Source of the DNA: Legionellaceae bacterium
Lineage (GTDB): Bacteria; Pseudomonadota; Gammaproteobacteria; Legionellales; Legionellaceae
Length of the DNA stretch: 8,909 nucleotides
Direction: 5' to 3'
Assembly: GCA_030696465.1 (NCBI GenBank)
Contig: JAUYSE010000019.1
Span: 1 to 8,909, forward strand
Of the stretch, positions 1 through 6,213 are shown piece by piece. Positions within the stretch are counted from its first letter, which is position 1; each line of letters starts with the position of its first letter. A model generated the notes under the pieces. It did not search any database. It was not told the DNA's origin and saw nothing but the letters and a program-made list of their open reading frames with translations. Both the position numbers and the translations under genes were made by a program.

Positions 1-1079
1 CATTTTATACCCTTAGAATAATCTTCCAATAAATTCAATGACTTCGACAACTCCGACATTTTTGGATGTTTATTCCATAATCGGTCATACGCGCGCTTTC
101 GCTGAGGAGAAATATTAAGTTTCAATACAGGGTTCTGTGCTGATGTTTGCTTTTCTGCAGTATCCAGTACTTCAGAAAAGGTTCCTCCCTTGCCCTTCTT
201 TGGTTTTTCTGTCTTTCCAGAGGGAGCATCCTTCACTGGCTGCACAGAACTCTGCAGAGAAGAGGGCTTTGGCTCTTTGGGCGCCATTGCTGACGAAGAG
301 GTCTTGGATTTTTCCGCTGCCAGTACAGGAGTTTCTGTACTCGCCGATACCAGCATTTCTGATTTCGACCCAAGCGACTGCTGGGGCATTATTTTAGACT
401 TTGGGGAATCTATCGGCTGAATAAAATAATGTTTTGAATTACTTTGCGCAGAAATTCCATCGTTAAAAGCAGCAAGTAAATCTGCTGTATTCGTCCCGTC
501 TGGAAAAGAAATTTTTGCAGACATCTCGGGCATGTCTGTTAACGGCGATTTATCTTGCACTTGTTGTGCGGTTTTTTCTATAAAATTCTGCAAGCATGCC
601 AAATGTTGCATATAATATTTGGCTAATGTCTTATTGCCTGTCATCTCGTTTTCCCCCCAGAAAGCGGGTTCACGACCAGGACTAAACATTAACTCTGATT
701 CAAAAAATAAGCCTTTAGAATTGAAATCCCTTACCGGCAACACTAAGGTATACCCGGCACCCACCGCACGATACAAATCAGCAATCGCAGACTCCACTAA
801 TGTTTTTTGTTTTTTTTGCCAATCTGAACCTATTCCTGTGGTCGGCATACTTAAGACGGGATATCCTGCTGTTCCTAAACTCCCAGAAAGTACTGCAAGA
901 CCGCCGCCACCTTTTACCGTAAATAAGGACGTTCCTGTACTCAAATTATGATGACTTGGATTGCCGGGAAAAATAAATACCGCCTTCTTTGGTGGAAGCC
1001 CCTCATGTTGACACCATGCGTCATAATCTTTTTTACCAAGACGTTTTTCTGTCAGAATTAACTGTTTCAATCCGCTCAT
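1..1079 (-). CDS. Unrecognised protein, 3' end outside window; N-terminal domain plus disordered Ser/Pro/Lys-rich tail
   Basis: I do not recognise this gene. Reading the minus strand from ATG at 1079-1077 gives 359 codons without a stop; the last two bases of the window start a TG- codon, so it either ends there as TGA or continues. The start is preceded by AGGA about 9 nt upstream. Residues 1-175 look like a folded alpha/beta domain: a hydrophobic strand (VFIFPGNP, 34-41), a glycine run (KGGGG, 56-60), a strand and turn ending MPTTGIG (78-84), then AVGAGYTLVLPVR (105-117) and FWGENE (140-145). Residues 180-320 are rich in Ser, Pro, Lys, Gln and Ala and look unstructured; 320-359 is basic and probably helical. 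No signal peptide or membrane segment is seen. The NP...GGGG pattern recalls macro domains only faintly. The domain plus disordered tail would suit a secreted effector, but that is inference. Confidence 0.8.
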   Translation of the reverse strand, partial: MSGLKQLILTEKRLGKKDYDAWCQHEGLPPKKAVFIFPGNPSHHNLSTGTSLFTVKGGGGLAVLSGSLGTAGYPVLSMPTTGIGSDWQKKQKTLVESAIADLYRAVGAGYTLVLPVRDFNSKGLFFESELMFSPGREPAFWGENEMTGNKTLAKYYMQHLACLQNFIEKTAQQVQDKSPLTDMPEMSAKISFPDGTNTADLLAAFNDGISAQSNSKHYFIQPIDSPKSKIMPQQSLGSKSEMLVSASTETPVLAAEKSKTSSSAMAPKEPKPSSLQSSVQPVKDAPSGKTEKPKKGKGGTFSEVLDTAEKQTSAQNPVLKLNISPQRKRAYDRLWNKHPKMSELSKSLNLLEDYSKGIK

Positions 1080-1111
1080 CTTCTTTATCCTAGAAAGATA
1101 CTTGTCTTTTT

Positions 1112-1117
1112 ATTATA
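1112..1117 (-). promoter_or_regulatory. Putative -10 box for the leftmost gene
   Basis: The minus strand reads TATAAT here, about 33 nt before the ATG at 1079. No good -35 is seen at normal spacing (AATGTT at 17 bp is poor). It lies in the 72-nt gap after the DUF1460 gene, so the leftmost gene could be transcribed alone or by read-through. Confidence 0.35.
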
Positions 1118-1151
1118 GCATATGGGGGTTTTTGAACATTGCAGTCGCGGA

Positions 1152-2093
1152 TCAGATAGATCGTACTAATAACACATGTATCCCTTTAATGGTGGGACTA
1201 TTTTTTCCTTGTACCGCCAAATAGTCAATTAAGGGAACCTCATACACTTTTGACTGTAAAGAAGAGGCATTACGAAACCACAGCACTCCCTCTTTTCTAA
1301 ACACAAAGCCAAGATGTGAGATATCATTATGGATTTCTCCTGGCCCCGGCATAAGCCAGTCTGGACGGACAATTTCTACTATTGCCCCTGATGGAATTTG
1401 ATCAAATAAATCATAGTTCGGTCGCCATTGCGCATCAAATAAAACCGAAAAAGAAAGATACGATAAAATAGACTCTTGCGGCGTAAAACCTTGACCCGCC
1501 TTTTGTAATTCTTGCAAGCGCGCCTGCTGCTCTTGTGTGTTGGCATGTCGTAATCGAATAGAGGATAAAGAGCGATGCGCAAACCAATTTGCTTTATCAA
1601 TACGTGTATGTGAAAGACTAAACACGGGCTTGCCATGTTTATCGTAGATGGTCTCTGTAATATCACGAAGCAAGCCTAAGGCTTGATTATGTTGGTTCCA
1701 ATCAATCGAGGTAAAATGGTTGCGCTGCAAATATCCCACCTTGCCCTGATCATAGCGCAGTTGTCGTAACCAATACTGATAGCGTGGCGCATCAACCCCT
1801 ACTTTATCTACCCCCTCTTGCTCTGCAAAAAACCAGGCTAAAACACTGGTCACAAAGGTTTCGCAATCAAAAGCATCTAAACGGTAGAGCGGAAATTGGT
1901 CATAACGCCCCTCTTTGCCTTCGCCCAATGCCCCTAACACATAGGGCGCCCCTAAAAATTGTGCAGAAATACGATCCAAACGTGCGGCACTTGTGTCGAC
2001 AAACCCTACTTCACCGGAAAAAACCAAATTCGGCAATATAATCAAGAGTAAAAAAATAATGCGGATTTTTTGTATCCCCGAAGAGTATATCAT
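1152..2093 (-). CDS. DUF1460 family exported protein, NlpC/P60-like cell-wall amidase
   Basis: The 313-residue product resembles DUF1460 proteins (N-acetylmuramoyl-L-alanine amidase-like, papain/NlpC-P60 fold), expected to cleave peptidoglycan amide bonds in the periplasm. An N-terminal signal is clear: basic start (QKIR, 8-11), hydrophobic core to about residue 25, likely cleavage near SG (26-27). The candidate nucleophile is Cys77 in FDCETFV and the candidate general base is His260 in ISHLGFVF, followed by a strand pair and FRNASS (273-278). RNHF..IDWN (124-133) also fits the family. The ATG at 2093 has AAAGGAAAT about 10 nt upstream, a rather long spacing. The gene is divergent from the SpmA/SpmB pair and co-directional with the leftmost gene. 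Family assignment is confident; substrate and exact reaction are inferred. Confidence 0.85.
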   Translation of the reverse strand: MIYSSGIQKIRIIFLLLIILPNLVFSGEVGFVDTSAARLDRISAQFLGAPYVLGALGEGKEGRYDQFPLYRLDAFDCETFVTSVLAWFFAEQEGVDKVGVDAPRYQYWLRQLRYDQGKVGYLQRNHFTSIDWNQHNQALGLLRDITETIYDKHGKPVFSLSHTRIDKANWFAHRSLSSIRLRHANTQEQQARLQELQKAGQGFTPQESILSYLSFSVLFDAQWRPNYDLFDQIPSGAIVEIVRPDWLMPGPGEIHNDISHLGFVFRKEGVLWFRNASSLQSKVYEVPLIDYLAVQGKNSPTIKGIHVLLVRSI

Positions 2094-2163
2094 GCCATTT
2101 ATTTCCTTTTATTCATCACTATACTATACTGGGCACAGTCATCATGTAGGGTACAGTATCACT
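2094..2163. promoter_or_regulatory. Divergent intergenic region between the DUF1460 gene and spmA
   Basis: This 70-nt gap must hold promoters for both directions unless one lies inside a gene. The run ACTATACTATACT (2118-2130) gives TATACT at 2125-2130 on plus and TATAGT at 2118-2123 or 2123-2128 on minus, so -10 boxes for the two genes would overlap. Neither has a convincing -35. The arrangement suggests transcription in one direction may interfere with the other. Confidence 0.35.
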
Positions 2164-2769
2164 ATGCTCAATACCATTTGGTTAGGACTCATGTTACTCG
2201 CGATAGTGACTGGCTGTATTCAAGGAACGCTCGATCAAGTCGTGATAGCCGTCACTGAATCCGCAAAACAAGCCGCCGCCATTTCACTCGGTCTCGCTGG
2301 AATTATGGCATTTTGGCTTGGGATAATGCAAATCGCTTATAAGTCTCAACTCCTTGAAAAAGTAGCCCGCGTACTTGCCCCCATTCTACGACGCTTATTT
2401 CCTGAAGTCCCTCCTGAAGATCCGGCCATGCAAGCCATTGTCATGAATTTATCTGCCAATATGTTAGGAATCGGCAATGCCGCCACTCCTTTTGGTTTGG
2501 AAGCCATGAAAGGATTATCTCGACTACATCCCAATTCCAATGAAGCGAGTAATGCCATGTGTACTTTTCTCGCTATTAATACCTCCAGTGTACAACTGAT
2601 CCCCACGACCGCCATTGCTTTACTTGCAGCGCATGGTGCCACACATCCAACACATATTATTATCACCAGCCTCATTGCCACCAGCTGCTCTACGGTGGTG
2701 GCCATTGTAGCGGTCAAATGGTTAGCGACCTGGCCTAGATTTCGGTTGCAGCCCGAGGTATCCACATGA
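2164..2769 (+). CDS. spmA: SpmA-like nucleoside-recognition (Gate) domain membrane protein
   Basis: This 201-residue protein matches the SpmA family, whose Bacillus member is about the same length and is needed for spore maturation. Non-sporulating bacteria also carry it, where its role is unsettled. Hydrophobic segments lie at about 4-20, 38-58, 92-112, 140-158 and 165-188. The hallmark is the Gate-domain stretch around NLSANMLGIGNAATPFG (95-111), followed by EAMKGL. I chose ATG at 2164 because the protein then begins MLNTIWLGL as in SpmA proteins; upstream in-frame codons reach back over the divergent gene and encode no recognisable sequence. The start signal is weak (TAGGG about 12 nt upstream). 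The stop overlaps the spmB start as ATGA, so the two are almost certainly one operon. Confidence 0.85.
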   Translation: MLNTIWLGLMLLAIVTGCIQGTLDQVVIAVTESAKQAAAISLGLAGIMAFWLGIMQIAYKSQLLEKVARVLAPILRRLFPEVPPEDPAMQAIVMNLSANMLGIGNAATPFGLEAMKGLSRLHPNSNEASNAMCTFLAINTSSVQLIPTTAIALLAAHGATHPTHIIITSLIATSCSTVVAIVAVKWLATWPRFRLQPEVST

Positions 2770-3296
2770 ACCCTATTTTTACCCTACTATCCAATATCAT
2801 TTTGTTATTGTTCGTCGTTGGCATACCTGCTTATGGGGCATACAAAAAAGTAGCCGTATTTGATACCTTTGTTGAAGGTGCACAAGAAGGCTTTCAACTC
2901 TGTATTCGCTTATTGCCTTATCTCGTAGGGATATTAGTATCTATTGGAATGCTCCGCGCCTCTGGATTTTTCAACCTGATGGGTCAGGCTCTGTCACCTA
3001 TATTAGGACCTTTAGGTATTCCTTCTGAACTCATCCCTTTAAGTATTATTCGCCCCTTTTCTGGTAGTGCCTCTCTGGCCATTCTCAATGAACTTTGTCA
3101 ACAATACGGTGGAAATTCGCTGATTGCTCAAACCGCAGCCACCATGTTGGGTAGTACGGAAACCACTTTCTATGTTATTGCCATTTATTTTGGTGCGGTT
3201 GGTATACGTAACACTCGCCATGCGATTCCTGCTGGTTTATTAGCCGATTTAACCGGGGTATTAGTCAGCATTGCCGTGTGTCATTATTTGTTGTGA
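2766..3296 (+). CDS. spmB: SpmB-like nucleoside-recognition (Gate) domain membrane protein
   Basis: This 176-residue protein matches the SpmB family in length and in its conserved blocks: YKKVAVFDTFVEGAQEGF (26-43), IRPFSGSASL (94-103) and GSTETTFYVIAIYFGAVGIR (128-147). Hydrophobic segments sit near the N-terminus (6-22), in the middle (48-66), at 132-146 and at the C-terminus (157-176). The ATG lies within the spmA stop, with GAGG seven nt upstream, so translation is coupled to spmA. SpmA and SpmB are thought to act together in the membrane, possibly moving or sensing a small solute; the true substrate is unknown. Its Gate domain belongs to the same superfamily as the two in FeoB downstream. 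A palindromic repeat begins two bases after the stop. Confidence 0.85.
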   Translation: MNPIFTLLSNIILLLFVVGIPAYGAYKKVAVFDTFVEGAQEGFQLCIRLLPYLVGILVSIGMLRASGFFNLMGQALSPILGPLGIPSELIPLSIIRPFSGSASLAILNELCQQYGGNSLIAQTAATMLGSTETTFYVIAIYFGAVGIRNTRHAIPAGLLADLTGVLVSIAVCHYLL

Positions 3297-3298
3297 GC

Positions 3299-3425
3299 GA
3301 TACTCTTCGCACTTGAGTTTTCGGCGTTGTTGCAACCTCGTTCGCCATCGGTCATGTACTGCATGTACACTTCCTCGGCTCTCTCGCTGGCGCCTAGCCG
3401 AAAATTTAATTGCTGTGAGTATATC
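3299..3425 (+). repeat. 127-bp palindromic dispersed repeat, copy 1 (long form)
   Basis: The ends are imperfect inverted repeats: GATACTC at 3299-3305 against GAGTATATC at 3417-3425, and TTTTCGGC against GCCGAAAA (3397-3404). The centre holds ATGTAC twice (around 3354-3367), an imperfect palindrome. Two blocks recur in inverted orientation at 7435-7508: 3323-3346 matches 7460-7483 at 22 of 24 bases, and 3402-3424 matches the 7435-7458 block with about three differences. It fills the gap between spmB and the feo promoter. No transposase or T-run is present, so it looks like a small non-autonomous palindromic element rather than a terminator. Confidence 0.75.
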
Positions 3426-3461
3426 TTTGTAATATGGGGCAGCCCTAACCTCGTTATCAAA

Positions 3462-3476
3462 TAAGAATGATTCTCA
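3462..3476 (+). promoter_or_regulatory. Probable Fur box upstream of feoABC
   Basis: TAAGAATGATTCTCA is a 7-1-7 inverted repeat with one arm mismatch and matches the Fur pattern TGATAATnATTATCA at most positions. It lies about 14 bp before the -10 box and covers the -35 region, so iron-loaded Fur bound here would block the promoter. This fits iron-repressed ferrous-iron uptake. Confidence 0.75.
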
Positions 3477-3486
3477 ACTAAGAGTG

Positions 3487-3495
3487 TGATATAAT
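3487..3495 (+). promoter_or_regulatory. Extended -10 of the feo promoter
   Basis: TGATATAAT is a perfect -10 hexamer (3490-3495) with the TGN extension, which can compensate for the weak -35 seen upstream (ATGATT at 17 bp, inside the Fur-box palindrome). Transcription would start near 3502, leaving a leader of about 24 nt before feoA. Confidence 0.65.
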
Positions 3496-3514
3496 GCCGA
3501 AATCATATCATCAT

Positions 3515-3518
3515 GGGG
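3515..3518 (+). promoter_or_regulatory. Ribosome binding site fixing the TTG start of feoA
   Basis: GGGG lies 7 nt before TTG at 3526. The ATG and GTG codons between 3513 and 3523 are not in the feoA frame, so TTG is the best available start. A TTG start should give modest initiation. Confidence 0.5.
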
Positions 3519-3525
3519 ATGTGCC

Positions 3526-3747
3526 TTGATTCCTTGGAAGCCCGGTCAACGTTTACGCTTAAAAAGTTTTGGTACTTGCGAGCCTATTCAACGCCAACGC
3601 TTACAAGCTTTTGGCTTTACCCGTGGAATAGAAATTCTTATTAAAGGTGTAGCACCTTTAGGCTGCCCTATCGTCGTCTCCATACGCGAAACCGATGTCT
3701 GGGTGCGTAAATCTCATTTAGCCCGCTTACATTGGGAGCTCATATGA
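3526..3747 (+). CDS. feoA: FeoA, ferrous iron transport accessory protein
   Basis: FeoA is a small cytoplasmic SH3-like protein that works with FeoB in Fe(II) import. The 73-residue product matches the usual length of about 75. It shows the conserved GVAPLGCPI block (41-49), where most relatives have APLGDP, and the C-terminal strand with WVRKSHLARL (59-68). The start is probably TTG at 3526, because no in-frame ATG or GTG lies nearby and MIPWKPGQRLRL aligns with the normal N-terminus. The stop overlaps the feoB start as ATGA, implying coupled translation and balanced FeoA and FeoB synthesis. It is the first gene of a likely Fur-controlled operon. Confidence 0.92.
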   Translation: MIPWKPGQRLRLKSFGTCEPIQRQRLQAFGFTRGIEILIKGVAPLGCPIVVSIRETDVWVRKSHLARLHWELI

Positions 3748-5903
3748 AAAATATCGCTATCGTTGGCAATCCCAATGCAGGAAAAACCACTTTATTTAAT
3801 GCATTAACGGGCGCACATGCTCAAGTCGGTAATTGGGCAGGTGTCACGGTAGAAATCGCGACCGCCCCTGTTGTCTGGTCTATAGATAACCCTATCCAAA
3901 GTAATCTTCTGGATCTGCCGGGCTTATATAGCTTTGCCGCTGAACAATGCCGCCAAGACGAAGCGCTGGCTATGCATGCGCTCTTAGTGGGGTCGGTAGA
4001 TGTCCTACTTAATGTTGTCGATGCCTCCTGCTTAGAACGCCATTTATATCTAAGCAGTCAATTATTTGATCTAGGGAAACCCTGTATCATCGCACTGACT
4101 GGCATTGATAAAGCGCATAAAAAAGGCATACAAATAGATATTCCCGCTATTGCTCAGCGCTTGCAATGCCCCGTCATCCCCATTATGGTGGAAGAAGGAA
4201 CCGGACTCCTTGAACTACAAATCGCCTTACAACAGGCCATCATTCATCGCGTACCAACGAATCCACTCCCCTTAACCTATAGCGCCACACTCAAAGTAGC
4301 ACTGGATACTCTAGAACAACAATGTCTAGCGGATAACATCCTCCCCTCAATGGCGCGCTGTCATCTTCTCATGCAAGCCGATGCGCCAGAAACGCTCGAC
4401 CTTGCAGACGCGCAATATGAAGCCATTCATACTATTGTGCAAAATGTACTACAACAACCCCTGCTGCAAAAGCCTTATTGGACCGAGCATATTGATCGTC
4501 TAGCACTTCACCCATGGTGGGGAATACCCATTTTCATGACCAGTATGTACTTCCTATTTTTTTTCGCTATTCATGTGGGCGGGATATTTCAAGATCCTTT
4601 AAACATTCTGAGTCAAGGTATTTTAGTCGATGGTAGCCAAGCCTGGCTGCAATCTTGGCACCTTGCCCCCTGGCTCATCACGCTACTCTCCAACGGTATT
4701 GGTAGTGGCTTGCAAACTACCCTTACCTTTGTACCCGTCATGCTCACCCTATTTTTTGGTTTATCTGTCTTGGAATTCTCCGGTTATATGCCACGTGCCG
4801 CTTTTGTCGTCGATCGTCTCATGCGCGGGCTCGGCTTACCTGGCAAATCCTTTGTCCCCTTACTGGTCGGATTTGGTTGTAATGTACCGGCTATCATGGC
4901 CACTCGTACGCTAGAATCTCCGCGTAGTCGTTGGCTTACGGCTTTAATGATCCCTTTTATGTCGTGTAGCGCACGCTTATCTATTTATGCAGCATTTGTT
5001 TCTATTTTTTTCCCTACCCATGGCGCATCGATCGTTTTTTCTTTATATTTATGCGGAATCAGCCTCGCGATGCTTACAGCTTGGGTAGTCACCCGATTTT
5101 GGCCCATTACTGAAGATCCCTTAGATATTGTGGAACTCCCTGAATATCAACTCCCTAAATTTTCTCGGTTATGGCAAGCCAGCTATATCCGCTTAGTCCC
5201 CTTTATTACACGCGCTACTAAATTAATCGTCCCCATCTCTATGATATTATCTATGTTGAATTATTGGACATGGCAAGGACAACCTTGTCTATGGTGGGTA
5301 GGTAAAGCTTTAACGCCATGGTTTGCCCCCATAGGTATTAGCCCAGAAAATTGGCCCGCCACCGTTGCATTACTCACCGGGATATTAGCAAAAGAAGTCG
5401 TAATGGGTACACTCAATACCCTTTATAGCCCTGCACTTAGCACTTTAACGGCAGCCTTAGACTGGAGCGTCTTATTAGACAATGCCTGGCACGCCATGCA
5501 AACGCGTTGCTTCGACCTAGGACAAGCTTTACTCCACCCTTTTTTAGCCGCAGCGCCTATCACGGAATTAACCGCAACAACGCGCTTGGCGCTGGCGAAT
5601 CATTTTGATGGGACTGCAGGTGCATACGCCTATTTGCTCTTTATTTTATTATATATTCCTTGTGTATCGACTATGTCCGCATTACGACAGGAAACGAGCC
5701 GGCGTTGGATGTGGTTCTCTATCCTTTGGTCTTCCTGGCTCGCTTATGGCGTCTCAGTCACCTTTTATCAAATAGCGACCTTTGCAGAGCATCCCGGATA
5801 TTCTATGTTCTGGTTCACTCTATTTTTGGTCGGAATCGTCATCGGCATTATCGCCGTACGCTACATACAAGAGGACAATTCTCATGTTGCTCGCTTTGCG
5901 TAA
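3744..5903 (+). CDS. feoB: FeoB, ferrous iron transporter with N-terminal G domain
   Basis: FeoB is the inner-membrane Fe(II) permease with a cytosolic G domain. From ATG at 3744 it has 719 residues, a little shorter than E. coli FeoB. G1 is GNPNAGKTT (8-16), the G2 Thr is T35 in GVTVE, and G3 is DLPG (57-60). G4 reads TGID (119-122) where NxxD is expected, and G5 (MVEEGTG, 148-154) lacks the usual Ser. Residues 165-250 form the helical linker. The membrane part has the first Gate motif GCNVPAIMATR (378-388) with PFMSCSARL (404-412), and the second with NWPATVALLTGILAKEVVMGT (536-556). YIPCVSTM (637-644) and ETSRRW (650-655) are typical of the C-terminal region. I prefer ATG 3744 to TTG 3732 because GGGAG lies 5 nt upstream and MKNIAIVGNP is the normal start. 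It overlaps feoC by 20 nt. Confidence 0.95.
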   Translation: MKNIAIVGNPNAGKTTLFNALTGAHAQVGNWAGVTVEIATAPVVWSIDNPIQSNLLDLPGLYSFAAEQCRQDEALAMHALLVGSVDVLLNVVDASCLERHLYLSSQLFDLGKPCIIALTGIDKAHKKGIQIDIPAIAQRLQCPVIPIMVEEGTGLLELQIALQQAIIHRVPTNPLPLTYSATLKVALDTLEQQCLADNILPSMARCHLLMQADAPETLDLADAQYEAIHTIVQNVLQQPLLQKPYWTEHIDRLALHPWWGIPIFMTSMYFLFFFAIHVGGIFQDPLNILSQGILVDGSQAWLQSWHLAPWLITLLSNGIGSGLQTTLTFVPVMLTLFFGLSVLEFSGYMPRAAFVVDRLMRGLGLPGKSFVPLLVGFGCNVPAIMATRTLESPRSRWLTALMIPFMSCSARLSIYAAFVSIFFPTHGASIVFSLYLCGISLAMLTAWVVTRFWPITEDPLDIVELPEYQLPKFSRLWQASYIRLVPFITRATKLIVPISMILSMLNYWTWQGQPCLWWVGKALTPWFAPIGISPENWPATVALLTGILAKEVVMGTLNTLYSPALSTLTAALDWSVLLDNAWHAMQTRCFDLGQALLHPFLAAAPITELTATTRLALANHFDGTAGAYAYLLFILLYIPCVSTMSALRQETSRRWMWFSILWSSWLAYGVSVTFYQIATFAEHPGYSMFWFTLFLVGIVIGIIAVRYIQEDNSHVARFA

Positions 5904-6108
5904 TTATATTCAGCGTTTAGGTCGTGTCAGTAATGTGCAGCTTGCAAAAGCGCATCAAATGGAACTTGCTACGCTTGAACCTATGTTAACCTTTCTTATC
6001 TCTAAAAATATTATTTTTGCGGTCTCTCAAAAACCCCGCGGATGTGCCATGCGCTGTCAGAAATGTCACGAAACTGACGTGGTATTTTATAGTCCGATAA
6101 TACAATAG
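5884..6108 (+). CDS. feoC: FeoC-like winged-helix protein with three cysteines
   Basis: This 74-residue protein has FeoC length and position. The N-terminal two thirds form a winged-helix-like unit: helix 3-12, VSNVQLAKAHQM (15-26) and ATLEPMLTFLISKNIIFAV (29-47). The C-terminal wing carries Cys54, Cys58 and Cys61 (GCAMRCQKC), the site where FeoC proteins bind an Fe-S cluster; the fourth cysteine of enterobacterial FeoC is missing. FeoC is thought to sense iron or oxygen and to protect or modulate FeoB. ATG at 5884 lies inside the feoB end, with AGAGGA about 8 nt upstream, so expression is coupled to feoB. Upstream in-frame ATGs deep in feoB are not needed. No clear terminator follows. Confidence 0.85.
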   Translation: MLLALRNYIQRLGRVSNVQLAKAHQMELATLEPMLTFLISKNIIFAVSQKPRGCAMRCQKCHETDVVFYSPIIQ

Positions 6109-6173
6109 CACTTAATCCCTATTTCTCGCTTATTTGAAAAAATATTGGCTATTACGATCTGTTTGCCCTCATA

Positions 6174-6191
6174 TGATCTATAATTAGATCA
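6174..6191 (+). promoter_or_regulatory. Promoter -10 embedded in a perfect palindrome (candidate operator)
   Basis: TGATCTA-TAAT-TAGATCA is a 7-bp perfect inverted repeat with a 4-nt spacer, and it contains a perfect -10 TATAAT at 6179-6184. The -35 is weak (GATCTG at 17 bp). The ATG of the next gene follows about 23 nt downstream. A dimeric repressor binding the palindrome would occlude the -10; the protein is unknown. Confidence 0.5.
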
Positions 6192-6213
6192 ATCCAGTAA
6201 TGAGGAGAAACTT

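Noticed and set aside
137..951. Plus-strand open frames of about 76-110 codons
   Set aside because: They lie antisense to the long minus-strand frame, which has a ribosome site and coherent domain-like sequence; the plus frames show Ser/Pro-rich shadow composition.
1993..2163. 57-codon N-terminal extension of spmA
   Set aside because: It overlaps the start of the divergent DUF1460 gene and does not resemble SpmA N-termini.
3732..3743. TTG start of feoB four codons upstream of ATG 3744
   Set aside because: The GGGAG Shine-Dalgarno would overlap the start codon; ATG 3744 has the right spacing and the usual FeoB beginning.
5782..5883. Longer FeoC starting inside feoB
   Set aside because: ATG 5884 has a good ribosome site and gives the normal FeoC length and N-terminus.
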